Assembly: GCA_016282375.1 (NCBI GenBank)
Contig: JAEEKI010000002.1
Span: 1-56,408, forward strand
Source: Caryophanales bacterium
Lineage (GTDB): Bacteria; Bacillota_I; Bacilli_A; RF39; UBA660
Direction of reading: 5' to 3'
DNA length: 56,408 bases
Shown here: one piece after another, positions 42,982-52,263 of the stretch
Position numbering within the stretch: the stretch's first letter is position 1
Layout: the number at the start of each line of letters is the position of its first letter
Notes under the pieces: generated by a model
The model's database searches: none
What the model was told of the DNA's origin: nothing
The model's input: only the letters and a program-made list of their open reading frames with translations
Made by a program: the position numbers and the translations under genes

Positions 42982-44744
42982 AATCCTCCATCGCATTCAT
43001 TTTGACCAGTATCTTCTCCATCAGATATATCAATTCTAATAGTGATTTTAGCTCCAGAAGAAACTTTTGAACCAGCTATTCTATTTTGATTTTGAATCTT
43101 ATAATCATTATATTCGTTGGCATTATCTGAACTAATACTGATGGTCTTTCCTGAATTATCTTTAAATGTACATTGAATCTTAAATTCTTCACAGAATTCT
43201 ATAACATCAGATACTGTATAAGTACCGTCAGTAAAATCTGGATAAGTATTTTTAATATTAGGTACATAAAGAATAATGCTATCTCCTGCTGATAATTCTT
43301 TGCCCTCTTCTACAGATTGGTCCATAATAACATCTGCATCATAATCGCTAATATCATCATCAGGATCTAAATCCTTCGTTTCAATGAATACTTTAATACC
43401 TAAAGCTTGTAATGTTCCGCGAACATAGTCAACATTCTCACCAAGGTAATCTTCAATGATAACCGTTTTATTACCAACTGATACATACACTGTTACATCT
43501 GAACCTTTTTTACGTTTGGTATTTTTAACAGGATTAGTTCTTGTAACTTTTCCTTCTGGTACGGTGTTTGATGTTTCATCAATTGTTTGTTTAATTTCAA
43601 AACCTTTTTCTTGAAGTAAATCAGTAGCTTCACTAAGAGTCATGTTGCTAACATCTGGTACCATTACTTGTTCACTCTTAGTAATTTTGGGTAATAATAC
43701 TACCAAGGTAGTAATTAAAACTACTATACCGGTAAATATGGATATTAAGATGATTATAAACTTATTTTGTTTCTTTAAATCACCTTCAGTTATTTTCTTT
43801 GCTATAATCTCTTCACTTTCTTTCTTATTTATTGATGAATCCTTCTTTATCTTAAGCATTTTAGTATCATCATATTCATACTCTGGATACTTATAAACAA
43901 CTTTGCTTTCATTTTTTCTTGCCTCATCTAAGCAAGTCTTTAAATCTTCATACATTTCACGAGCGTCGTTATATCGATTCTTAGGATTCTTAGCTGTGGC
44001 CCTTAAAATAATATTTTCAATCGATTGCGGTATATCAGGAAGTTCTTTACGAATGGATGGCATTGGCTCTTTCAAGTGTTTTAAAGCTATCTCAACAGCA
44101 TTATCGCCCTTAAATGGTAATTTACCAGTTAATAATTCATACATCAAGATACCTAATGAATAGATATCACTTTGAAGGGTTGCGCCTTTACCACTTGCTT
44201 GTTCAGGTGGCAAATAATGAACCGACCCCATAACCGAATTGGTTTGGGTAAGTTGCGTTGAGTTCATCGCTACGGCAATACCAAAATCTGTTAACTTAAC
44301 TAAACCATTTTCCAAAATCATAATGTTCTGAGGTTTAATATCACGGTGAATAATGTATGAATCATGGGCTACGGATAAACCACTAGTAACCTGAAGCATA
44401 ATATCAATGACTTCCGCAATGGTCAGTTTACCACGTTTTTTCAAAAGGTTCTTTAAATGTTTACCTTCAACATATTCCATGACGATATAATATTCACCAT
44501 TATCTTCACCTACATCATATACTTCAACAATGTTCTCGTTAGTCAAGGATGATGCCGATAAAGCTTCTCTTTGAAACCGCCGCACAAACTTTTCATCGGT
44601 AGCTAAATCACCTCTTAGGACTTTGACAGCAACATTTCTTTCTAAAATAGTATCATACGCTAAAAAGACATTAGCCATACCACCTTCGCCAATGCTTTTA
44701 ATTATTTGATAACGATCAGATAATTTATCCCCTTTTGCTATCAC
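42975..44744 (-). CDS. prkC: PASTA-domain Ser/Thr protein kinase PrkC
   Basis: A 589-residue membrane kinase that senses cell-wall muropeptides or lipid II outside and phosphorylates proteins inside. Kinase domain (10-275): GEGGMANVF, VAVKVL, HRDIKPQNIM, DFGIAVA, SVHYLPPEQ. A membrane helix lies at about 325-350. Three PASTA repeats follow (VPDVSNMTLSEATDLL, then two with TVIIEDYLGENV and YPDFTDGTYTVSDV). The tail NECDGGLC contains two cysteines. The start is GTG 44744, overlapping the stop of stp as GTGA. Kinase and phosphatase are therefore made together. Confidence 0.96.
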   Translation of the reverse strand: MIAKGDKLSDRYQIIKSIGEGGMANVFLAYDTILERNVAVKVLRGDLATDEKFVRRFQREALSASSLTNENIVEVYDVGEDNGEYYIVMEYVEGKHLKNLLKKRGKLTIAEVIDIMLQVTSGLSVAHDSYIIHRDIKPQNIMILENGLVKLTDFGIAVAMNSTQLTQTNSVMGSVHYLPPEQASGKGATLQSDIYSLGILMYELLTGKLPFKGDNAVEIALKHLKEPMPSIRKELPDIPQSIENIILRATAKNPKNRYNDAREMYEDLKTCLDEARKNESKVVYKYPEYEYDDTKMLKIKKDSSINKKESEEIIAKKITEGDLKKQNKFIIILISIFTGIVVLITTLVVLLPKITKSEQVMVPDVSNMTLSEATDLLQEKGFEIKQTIDETSNTVPEGKVTRTNPVKNTKRKKGSDVTVYVSVGNKTVIIEDYLGENVDYVRGTLQALGIKVFIETKDLDPDDDISDYDADVIMDQSVEEGKELSAGDSIILYVPNIKNTYPDFTDGTYTVSDVIEFCEEFKIQCTFKDNSGKTISISSDNANEYNDYKIQNQNRIAGSKVSSGAKITIRIDISDGEDTGQNECDGGLC

Positions 44745-45493
44745 CTAATATCACCCTTTTCTTTTTCTAGATAAGCTATCGAAATATTGTCATTCCCCCC
44801 GCGTGCATTACATTTGGTAATTAACCTTTGCACTTTAGCCTCAACTGATAGTTCGGGATCAGTTAAAACCTTTTCAATTTGATCATCACTCATTAGTGAT
44901 GTAAGTCCATCAGAACATAACATAACGCCATCATTATGAATATCAACATCAAAAATATCGATTTCACACTTTTCGGTGGCTCCTAATGCTCTCATTAAAA
45001 CGTTCTTTTTAGGATGAAACTTAGCTTCTTCTTCAGTTAAATTACCAGCTTGAACAAGTAAATTAACTAAGGTGTGATCTTTTGTCACTTTATGCAGTTT
45101 TCCGCTTTTTAAGACATATCCTGATGAGTCACCAATGTTGCCATATATTAAAAAGTCATTTGTCAAAATCGCCACTACCAAGGTACTTCCCATACCTACA
45201 GAATCTTCATGTTCTTTTGTATAATCAATAATGCTTTTATTAAGTTCATTAACATTATCATTAAGCCAGTTAACAGCATCAAGTTTAGTGCCAATACTAG
45301 CAATATCGGTAAATCTTTTTCCTAAATGGGTAAGAGCTATCGAAGAAGCAACTTCGCCTTTACGGTGTCCCCCCATGCCATCAGCCACCATCAAAAGGTA
45401 CTCATTACTCTTGTTTTTTAAGATAGTTACGCTATCTTCGTTGTGTGTCCGGACTTTGCCGGCATCTGTTAAATAAAATGTTTTCACATTCAT
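44741..45493 (-). CDS. stp: PP2C-type Ser/Thr protein phosphatase
   Basis: A 250-residue metal-dependent phosphatase that reverses PrkC phosphorylation. Metal and catalytic motifs: DAGKVRTHNEDS, VADGMGGHRKGEVAS, GNIGDSSGYVL, CSDGLTSL and GGNDNISIA. It overlaps prkC by 4 bp. The start is given as ATG 45493; GTG codons at 45496 and 45487 are alternatives near the AGGTGATG sequence. Confidence 0.95.
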   Translation of the reverse strand: MNVKTFYLTDAGKVRTHNEDSVTILKNKSNEYLLMVADGMGGHRKGEVASSIALTHLGKRFTDIASIGTKLDAVNWLNDNVNELNKSIIDYTKEHEDSVGMGSTLVVAILTNDFLIYGNIGDSSGYVLKSGKLHKVTKDHTLVNLLVQAGNLTEEEAKFHPKKNVLMRALGATEKCEIDIFDVDIHNDGVMLCSDGLTSLMSDDQIEKVLTDPELSVEAKVQRLITKCNARGGNDNISIAYLEKEKGDIR

Positions 45494-45538
45494 CACCTAT
45501 CTTCTCAGAAATATTATATCATTAAAAAAGAAATAATA

Positions 45539-46555
45539 CTACATTTCTTTACTTCTTAATTGACCACAGGCGGCCGAAATTTTAGTGCCAAATTTACGGC
45601 GGACAGTTACATCAATTCCTCTTCTTTTTAAAATGTCATAAAAAATATCAATTTGTTTCTTATCACTAGCTTTGAAATTTAAATTATTTGTTTCATTGTA
45701 AGGAATTAAATTAACATATAAATTCTTCCCATGTAATAAGTCCGCTAACATATTAGCTTGCTTCTCACTATCATTAATTCCTTTTAACATAATATATTCA
45801 ATGGTTACGCGGCGACTGGTTTTATCATAATAATAATCAACAGCATCCATGATTTCTTTTAGTGAATAAGCATTAGCAATTGGCATAATACTTTTTCTAA
45901 TCTCATCTGAGGGAGCATGTAAGCTAATGGCTAAATTAACTTGCAATGGAAAATCCGCAAATTCTCTAATTTTAGGAACTATTCCACATGTAGATATTGT
46001 AATATGACGTGCACCAATAGCCAATGATTTAGGATCATTGATTACTTTTAAGAAATTAATAATATTATCATAATTATCAAACGGTTCACCAATGCCCATA
46101 ATAACAACACTATCAATTCTATCTTGAATATAACTAGAAACCAAAATAATTTGTTCGACCATTTCAAATGTTTGTAAATCCCGAACTTTTTTTAAACGAC
46201 CACTTTCACAAAAACGGCATCCCATATTACATCCAACTTGACTCGAAATACAAATGCTTTTGCCATAGTCATGGTACATTAAAACAGCTTCAATTTTTTG
46301 CCCATCTAAAAGACGAAATAAAAACTTTTTAACATCGGTATCCTCTTCGACTTTTTCAATTTTAATAAAGTCAAAAGAAAAATTATTTTTTAAATACTCT
46401 CGATTTTCTTTTTTAACATTAGAAAAACAATCAATATCATAGACTTTCTTTTGATATACCCATTCATAAATTTGCGTGGCTAAAAACTTATTTTTTCCAG
46501 CCTCAGTAAAAAGTTTTGTTAAATCATCTTTAGAATAATTAAAAAAGTTATTCAT
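45539..46555 (-). CDS. rlmN: 23S rRNA / tRNA adenine-C2 methyltransferase RlmN
   Basis: A 338-residue radical SAM enzyme that methylates A2503 of 23S rRNA. The radical SAM cluster motif is CNMGCRFC (near 110), with GIGEPFDNYDN, TISTCGIVPKI and the C-terminal methyl-carrying Cys in SAACGQL. It is next to stp-prkC as in other Firmicutes. AGGAG precedes ATG. Confidence 0.96.
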   Translation of the reverse strand: MNNFFNYSKDDLTKLFTEAGKNKFLATQIYEWVYQKKVYDIDCFSNVKKENREYLKNNFSFDFIKIEKVEEDTDVKKFLFRLLDGQKIEAVLMYHDYGKSICISSQVGCNMGCRFCESGRLKKVRDLQTFEMVEQIILVSSYIQDRIDSVVIMGIGEPFDNYDNIINFLKVINDPKSLAIGARHITISTCGIVPKIREFADFPLQVNLAISLHAPSDEIRKSIMPIANAYSLKEIMDAVDYYYDKTSRRVTIEYIMLKGINDSEKQANMLADLLHGKNLYVNLIPYNETNNLNFKASDKKQIDIFYDILKRRGIDVTVRRKFGTKISAACGQLRSKEM

Positions 46556-46564
46556 AGTTAACTC

Positions 46565-47710
46565 CTAACGCAAGAAAGCTAGATAACAAAGGAAAGCAAA
46601 AAAGATAAATAGCATGATAATACCATTAATACTATCGTTTTTATCCTTATCATCAGGAATACCTACTGCCATAGCCGCTAAAAAGCCACCTATTAAACCA
46701 CCAATATGACCAGCATTATCAATATTAGGAATCATAAATCCTAAGCAAAGATTAATGATAATAACGGGTAATATTTGACTTTTAATAGATTCTCTTAAAT
46801 ACAAACGAAAACGGAAGCCAAAATAAAGCATTGCTCCTAATAATCCAAAGATAGCTCCTGATGCTCCAACGGAAACAATGTTATCAAATCCGGCACTTAA
46901 TAAGCTACCACATATCGCACTAATAAAATAAATCATTAAAAATCTAATCTTGCCAAATTTAGCTTCGGCTTGCGTACCAATAACATATAACGAATACATA
47001 TTACAAAGCAAATGAATGATTCCAGCATGTAAAAACGCACAAGTAACTAATCGCCACACTTGACCTAGTCGAAGTAATTCAACATTATTAGCACCGTATC
47101 TAACTAGTACAAGAGCACTTTCAGTACTACCACCAAAAATAGATACAAATAAGAAATATAAAACACATAATGCGATTAAAATATAGGTAACCAATATCTT
47201 TTTCGGAGCAAATATTTTCTCATAACGTTTATTATCATTGCTGGTTTTTTCATTAATATCTTTTGTAACATTTAGAATTAATTCAATGCCAGCCGCATCT
47301 TGAATTAAATTATTCTTAATATTAGGAAAAACCTCTAACATCGTTTGATTATTTTCAATGTCCTTTAAATCTTTAACATTAATACTATCAATATTTTTAA
47401 AAGAATCTAATTCTGTTAGGCTTTCGTCTTCATTTAAATTGATATTTAAGGCATTAATGGAAAAAGAAAAAGTCTTCTTTTTGATTTGTTTTAAAATATC
47501 CACAATTTTATATTGATCAAAATTAAATTGTTCTTCATTAATAATTCGATTGCTATTAATACGTATAACACGATAAGGACCGTCTAATTTTTCTAGCCAT
47601 ATTTCATCTTTAACACCATGAACATAGATTGGCGAGTAATTTTCCTTGGTTACAAAATAATGAACTAAACTCATAAGTATTTGGTCTTCTTTACGAACAC
47701 TTACATCCAT
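46565..47710 (-). CDS. Rhomboid-family intramembrane protease (GluP-like)
   Basis: A 381-residue protein with a soluble N-terminal domain (1-165) and about seven membrane helices. The rhomboid catalytic pair is visible: Ser in GASGAIFGLLGA (near 283) and His in NAGHIGGLIGG (near 333). The oxyanion motif region LVTCAFLHAGIIHLLCNMY precedes them. The N-terminal domain of the GluP/YqgP type fits the length. It cuts membrane proteins within the bilayer; the substrate is unknown. It lies between rluD and rlmN, with GGGAGG before ATG. Confidence 0.92.
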   Translation of the reverse strand: MDVSVRKEDQILMSLVHYFVTKENYSPIYVHGVKDEIWLEKLDGPYRVIRINSNRIINEEQFNFDQYKIVDILKQIKKKTFSFSINALNINLNEDESLTELDSFKNIDSINVKDLKDIENNQTMLEVFPNIKNNLIQDAAGIELILNVTKDINEKTSNDNKRYEKIFAPKKILVTYILIALCVLYFLFVSIFGGSTESALVLVRYGANNVELLRLGQVWRLVTCAFLHAGIIHLLCNMYSLYVIGTQAEAKFGKIRFLMIYFISAICGSLLSAGFDNIVSVGASGAIFGLLGAMLYFGFRFRLYLRESIKSQILPVIIINLCLGFMIPNIDNAGHIGGLIGGFLAAMAVGIPDDKDKNDSINGIIMLFIFFAFLCYLAFLR

Positions 47711-47719
47711 ATATCCTCC

Positions 47720-48604
47720 CTATTCTAAACTATTTATAAAATCCTGAAACTCTTTTGGTAAATCACATTCAAAATGCATTTTTTGACCAGTAATAGGATG
47801 TACAAACTCCACTTCTTTAGAATGCAAAAATTGGCCAAAATCATTTCCTGCTTTCTTATTATACACTGGGTCATTATAAATTGGAAAGCCAATATAAGCC
47901 ATGTGGACACGTATTTGATGGGTACGCCCCGTTTCTAAATTTAATTTGACTAATGTATATTTTTTATACCTTTTAATGACTTGCAAATGGGTAATAGCCT
48001 TTTTACCGTCTTCAAAAACACCCATCTTATTAAAATTATTTGGATCTCTTTTAATCGGGGCATCTATGGTAGCACTATTATAAGGTAAGACCCCATCGAT
48101 TAAAGCAAAGTAAGTTCTTTTAATTGCATGTGTTTTAAATCCTTCGGCTAATAACTCATGAGCTTTATTTGATTTAGCTACTAGCATAAGCCCTGATGTA
48201 TCTTTATCAATACGATGAACAATTCCTAAACGAGCAGCACCACTTAAATTACTTAAATCTTGAGTGTAATTCATAAGTCCGTTTAAAAGGGTATGCTCAT
48301 AATTACCATTACCGGGGTGAACTACAAGCCCACTAGGCTTATTAATAACCATTAAATCATTATCTTCATAGACAATATCTAAATCCATCTTTTCTGGCTT
48401 TATTTCTTTATCAATGGTATATGATTCATCAATGTCAATTTCTTGACCATCTTTCAATTTATAACTACCCTTTTGATAAACATCATCCACTAAGACAAAA
48501 CCATTTTCAATCATTTTGCTAACAAATTCTCGTGAATAATCAGTATGTAAGGCAATGTATTTATCTAATCGCAAATTATCAGCATTATTTACGAGTATTT
48601 TCAT
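47720..48604 (-). CDS. RluD-family pseudouridine synthase
   Basis: A 294-residue protein with an N-terminal S4 RNA-binding domain (about 10-75: LRLDKYIALH, SREFVSKMIENG) and a catalytic domain with RLGIVHRIDKDTSGLMLVAK holding the catalytic Asp, and TGRTHQIRVHMAYIGFPIYN. It isomerises uridine in large-subunit rRNA; the RluD name is by family. ATG 48604 follows GGGAG; a longer frame upstream lies inside lspA. It overlaps lspA by 20 bp. Confidence 0.94.
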   Translation of the reverse strand: MKILVNNADNLRLDKYIALHTDYSREFVSKMIENGFVLVDDVYQKGSYKLKDGQEIDIDESYTIDKEIKPEKMDLDIVYEDNDLMVINKPSGLVVHPGNGNYEHTLLNGLMNYTQDLSNLSGAARLGIVHRIDKDTSGLMLVAKSNKAHELLAEGFKTHAIKRTYFALIDGVLPYNSATIDAPIKRDPNNFNKMGVFEDGKKAITHLQVIKRYKKYTLVKLNLETGRTHQIRVHMAYIGFPIYNDPVYNKKAGNDFGQFLHSKEVEFVHPITGQKMHFECDLPKEFQDFINSLE

Positions 48605-49052
48605 TATCTTCTCCCATAAAAATGGCGTATAAAAGCATACATACACCTATACAAATAAAACTATCAGCAAAATTAAAGATTGGATAATTATAATTTAAAA
48701 CATAAAAATCAATAAAATCGATAACGTATCCATGAATAACTCTATCTACTAAATTTCCCAATAATCCCCCAAAGACCAAAGCAAAAGCAAGTATATTGCG
48801 ACGATTTATTTTAAACTTTTGCATATAAAAATACAAAAATATCATGATGATAATACTAATTAAAACGATTAAAATGCGGTGTCCTTGAAGCATGCTAAAA
48901 GAAATTCCATCATTATATGCTTTCGTAATATACAAAAACTTGGCAAAGATATTATAACTTTTCCCTAGAACTAATACTTTATCTAAAATGATTTTAGATA
49001 TTTGATCGACTGCAAAAAATACAATACTAAATATCAAAATTTTCTTTTTCAT
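48585..49052 (-). CDS. lspA: Lipoprotein signal peptidase
   Basis: A 155-residue aspartic protease with four membrane helices that cuts prolipoproteins. Family motifs: FAVDQISKIILD, KAYNDGISFSM, GGLLGNLVDRVIHGYVIDF (first catalytic Asp) and FNFADSFICIG (second catalytic Asp). It is unlike the inactive type I peptidase-like protein at 8558. It is translationally coupled to rluD. Confidence 0.96.
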   Translation of the reverse strand: MKKKILIFSIVFFAVDQISKIILDKVLVLGKSYNIFAKFLYITKAYNDGISFSMLQGHRILIVLISIIIMIFLYFYMQKFKINRRNILAFALVFGGLLGNLVDRVIHGYVIDFIDFYVLNYNYPIFNFADSFICIGVCMLLYAIFMGEDNENTRK

Positions 49053-49096
49053 AGATATTATTTTACCATTTTTTTCATTTAAAGTCTATAAATGCA

Positions 49097-49126
49097 TAAA
49101 AAAAGCAAACTTAATTGCTTTTCTAT
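49097..49126 (-). terminator. Terminator after the thioredoxin gene
   Basis: AAAGCAA / TTGCTTT stem with loop TTAAG followed by T residues on the minus strand. Confidence 0.75.
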
Positions 49127-49422
49127 TTTATTGAATCAAATGTCTCTTTAATTTCCTCAATACCGCGATAACCAATTTCTCTTTCTTGCTCTAAACCCTC
49201 TTTAAAAAAGATTAAAGTAGGAATACTCATAATGCCAAATTTTTTAGCTATCTCTGGATATTCATCAACATTAATTTTTATAACATCAGTAAAATCAACT
49301 TCATCAAGAACTGGTCCTAACATTTTACATGGTCCACACCAATCAGCATAGAAATCCACTATACAAGGATTCTTTTCAATATGAGTTAAAAACTCTTTTT
49401 CATTTTTAATATGTATAATCAT
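49123..49422 (-). CDS. trxA: Thioredoxin
   Basis: A 99-residue cytosolic disulfide reductase. The active site is DFYADWCGPCKML, with the cis-Pro in SIPTLIFF. Length is typical. It begins one base after cvpA ends, and a terminator follows, so the two form an operon. Confidence 0.95.
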   Translation of the reverse strand: MIIHIKNEKEFLTHIEKNPCIVDFYADWCGPCKMLGPVLDEVDFTDVIKINVDEYPEIAKKFGIMSIPTLIFFKEGLEQEREIGYRGIEEIKETFDSIK

Positions 49423-49423
49423 A

Positions 49424-50131
49424 TTATTGCCCCGATTGAACTACTACGCCTGCCATGTTTGGTATCTTACCGCTATCAATAGCGATATTTACATCTCTTG
49501 GATCTACAATACCACGAGAAATTAAAATTCTAAGAATGGCTAAGTTAGCATCTAGTTTATCTTCTGAATCTTTAGCATTCATTACTTCATTATAAATAGA
49601 TTCAGCTGCTACAATGCTTTGAGCATAAACAATATTAACTACTGGAGTTCTTTCAACGATAGTTTTAGCAACCTTACTTTCCATAACGTATTTTTGTGAT
49701 GGCGCAAATTGTAGAGCAACAAATGTGGCAATAAAGATAAAGATTAATGATTCAACTGCTCCTAAAATAGCTCCAATGATCTTTGATGGTAATTCGAGAA
49801 TAATTGTCATCTTAACAAGCAAGTCAAGAATACCAGAAAGATTAACCAAAATATTCAAAACACAATACAGTAATACAAATATTACCGCAAAAGCTATACC
49901 TTCATAAATTAAGAAGTTAACTGTATAAATATCATGAAATACACCACCAAAATTAAAGAATGGTAAATATTTAATCATGATATTCGCAAATAAACCTTTT
50001 AATTGAAAAGATACAATAGCTATGGCAACCAAGCCAATTAAATGAACCAACCCTTTGATAGCACCTTTTTTATATCCTGCAATGGCTCCTAATATAATAA
50101 TTATAATACAAACAATATCCACTATTTTCAT
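49424..50131 (-). CDS. CvpA-family membrane protein
   Basis: A 235-residue protein with four membrane helices in the first 150 residues and the family glycine motif IILGAIAGYKKGAIKGLVH. The C-terminal 80 residues are predicted to be soluble. The family (colicin V production) has no firm biochemical role. It is followed by trxA and is divergent from rnhC. Confidence 0.85.
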   Translation of the reverse strand: MKIVDIVCIIIIILGAIAGYKKGAIKGLVHLIGLVAIAIVSFQLKGLFANIMIKYLPFFNFGGVFHDIYTVNFLIYEGIAFAVIFVLLYCVLNILVNLSGILDLLVKMTIILELPSKIIGAILGAVESLIFIFIATFVALQFAPSQKYVMESKVAKTIVERTPVVNIVYAQSIVAAESIYNEVMNAKDSEDKLDANLAILRILISRGIVDPRDVNIAIDSGKIPNMAGVVVQSGQ

Positions 50132-50242
50132 CTTTATGCCTCTTTCCTATTATAATTATATTATAAATTACGTTAAAAAGTAAAGGTGTTTATTGCAAAT
50201 GTCAAATATAATTTTTTAAAAAGTGAAAAAACGCCATTATCA

Positions 50243-50251
50243 TGGTACAAT
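50243..50251 (+). promoter_or_regulatory. Extended -10 promoter of rnhC
   Basis: TGGTACAAT lies 20 bases before the rnhC start. The -35 is weak (GTGAAA-like), which the TG extension could compensate. Confidence 0.45.
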
Positions 50252-50270
50252 ATATACGAGGTGACAAACT

Positions 50271-51188
50271 ATGAACTGTGTGGTATTTGTCCTAAGTGAA
50301 AATCTTCATAAAAAATTAATGAAATTTTATGAACCATTTAAGTGTGATAAATTTCCTCCCTATTCAAAATTTCAAGCCAAGAATTATGATGTTACGATAA
50401 CTTTATATGAATCTGGGAAAGTAATGTTTCAAGGCATTGGTGCTGATATCGAAGCAAGCATTTGGATTGATGCTGAAAAAAGATTAAATAATAAAAGTAT
50501 TGATACGACCCCTAAAGAAAAGAAAGAAAAAAAGGAAGAAGAAATATTCTTTAATACTTCGACTATTGGTAGTGATGAAACAGGATGTGGCGATTTTTTT
50601 GGACCGATTGTAGTGTGCGCAACTTTTGTATCTAAAGATAATATCGCTTATATGAAAGAATTAGGAGTTAAAGATTCTAAAAAAATAACTGATGATAGAA
50701 TTAAACAAATTGCTCCCCTACTTGTCAAAAAAATACCATATGTTTGTAACGTTCTAGATAATAAAACTTATAATGATAATTATAAAGACATCAACATGGT
50801 TAAACTAAAATGTATATTACATAATAAGGCTTTATGTTCCCTAGTAGAAAAATATAATCCTGAATATAAAATTGCTATTATTGATCAATTCGTTAATAAG
50901 AAAAAATACTATTCTTATCTAGAGGGAGTTCCAAAAGTACTTAAGGATATTGCTTTTTATACTAAAGGTGAGAGTAAATGTATGGCTGTCGCAGCTGCAT
51001 CAATTATTGCTCGTTATGAGTTTTTAAGACAAATTCATAAAATTGAACAAGAAACAAATTATCATATTGTTAAGGGAGCTGGTCCTAAAGTTGATGAATT
51101 AATTACCCAAATTCGTCAAGAAAAAGGCGATGCTTATTTAAAAACAATCGCCAAATTAAACTTTAAAAACTATACAAAGTTATTATAA
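50271..51188 (+). CDS. rnhC: Ribonuclease HIII
   Basis: A 305-residue enzyme that degrades RNA in RNA-DNA hybrids. An N-terminal TBP-like domain (1-85) is followed by a Lys/Glu linker and the catalytic domain with IGSDETGCGDFFGPIVVC (active Asp and Glu), VKDSKKITD and a later Asp in AIIDQF. AGGTG precedes ATG. Its stop codon directly abuts the stop of convergent holA with no gap and no hairpin. Confidence 0.95.
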   Translation: MNCVVFVLSENLHKKLMKFYEPFKCDKFPPYSKFQAKNYDVTITLYESGKVMFQGIGADIEASIWIDAEKRLNNKSIDTTPKEKKEKKEEEIFFNTSTIGSDETGCGDFFGPIVVCATFVSKDNIAYMKELGVKDSKKITDDRIKQIAPLLVKKIPYVCNVLDNKTYNDNYKDINMVKLKCILHNKALCSLVEKYNPEYKIAIIDQFVNKKKYYSYLEGVPKVLKDIAFYTKGESKCMAVAAASIIARYEFLRQIHKIEQETNYHIVKGAGPKVDELITQIRQEKGDAYLKTIAKLNFKNYTKLL

Positions 51189-52133
51189 TTATTCACAAAG
51201 TTCCATTGTTAAAAGTTCTAATATGATACTTTTGTCTAATAAACCACTTTTAAGTTTATAATCATAGTCAGCTAGTCTGATTATGATTTTTTTTAATTCT
51301 TTTTTAGTATATTTATCAGCATTTAGTAAGTAATTCTTCATTTGCCAATCTTCTTTACGAAACATATTTTGTACTTCTCTACTACTCATACTTCCTTTTA
51401 ATAGATTCATTATTTGAAACTCTTTAGCTAACATAATAAGCACCATAGAAGGTTCAATTTTGAGTCTTTCAAAGTTTTTAGAACTATCGATAGCGGTCCG
51501 TAAATCACGGTTAATAACGGCATTAATAAAACCAAATGTGGTGTTCGTTAATGAAGTACTGATGATATTCTCTAAATCCTCTTTGGTAGTCTTTTTCGCA
51601 GGTAATAAAGTATATATTTTCTCTAGTTCGTTAGTCATGATATCATAATTAACATAAGAATTATCGACAATATAACTAGCAGTTTCATAATCTACAACAT
51701 ATCCTTTATTCTTAAGTAAGTCCATACACTTATAAGTCAAATCTTTCTTATTCAAAGGTTCAATGACTATAACATGACCTTTTTCGGTAATCATCTTATA
51801 TAATTTTTTACGTTTATCAGGCATTTCATATGAAGTAAAAACTAGGGTACATTTTTCATTACCATTTTGAAAACAATCTTCAATAATTTTAACATCTTTA
51901 GTGCTATCACTCTTGTTTTCCTCTTTTTTAGCAGTCTTAAATAAATCATCACTATGAATAATGACATATTTGTGTTCATCTAGTAAAGAAAAATAATTGG
52001 CTTCACTAATCGCTTCTTCGATAGAACTGGTTTTTAAATTGTATTTTATGACATTCAAACTCTCACCAGTTATTTTGTTAACTTGTTCTTTAACTAATTT
52101 ATAACTATCTGAGGCAATTAAATATATTTCCAT
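51189..52133 (-). CDS. holA: DNA polymerase III delta subunit
   Basis: A clamp-loader subunit of about 314 residues: MEIYLIASDSYKLVKEQVNK, then CTLVFTSYEMPDKRKKLYK, TYKCMDLL and AIDSSKNFERLKIEPSMVLI typical of HolA. The frame is open 59 codons upstream of this start, but that part crosses a terminator and encodes nothing like the family. ATG 52133 or 52139 gives normal length; neither has a clear ribosome site. Confidence 0.88.
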   Translation of the reverse strand: MEIYLIASDSYKLVKEQVNKITGESLNVIKYNLKTSSIEEAISEANYFSLLDEHKYVIIHSDDLFKTAKKEENKSDSTKDVKIIEDCFQNGNEKCTLVFTSYEMPDKRKKLYKMITEKGHVIVIEPLNKKDLTYKCMDLLKNKGYVVDYETASYIVDNSYVNYDIMTNELEKIYTLLPAKKTTKEDLENIISTSLTNTTFGFINAVINRDLRTAIDSSKNFERLKIEPSMVLIMLAKEFQIMNLLKGSMSSREVQNMFRKEDWQMKNYLLNADKYTKKELKKIIIRLADYDYKLKSGLLDKSIILELLTMELCE

Positions 52134-52165
52134 ATCCATTATTTTATCAAAATATGATAATAAAA

Positions 52166-52192
52166 AAAAGCCTTCCTTAACGGAAAGCCCCA
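52166..52192 (-). terminator. Terminator upstream of holA
   Basis: GCTTTCC / GGAAGGC stem followed by eight T on the minus strand; it ends the 52264 gene transcript. Confidence 0.75.
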
Positions 52193-52263
52193 CTTTAAGA
52201 GTGTTATATATCGACATTGCAAGCAATGTATTATATTGTATGCAGCATCTCTTGTTATGATTA

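Noticed and set aside
19111-45493. Mycoplasma genetic code (TGA as Trp)
   Set aside because: TGA is the true stop of yqeH and stp at gene overlaps, and Trp positions use TGG.
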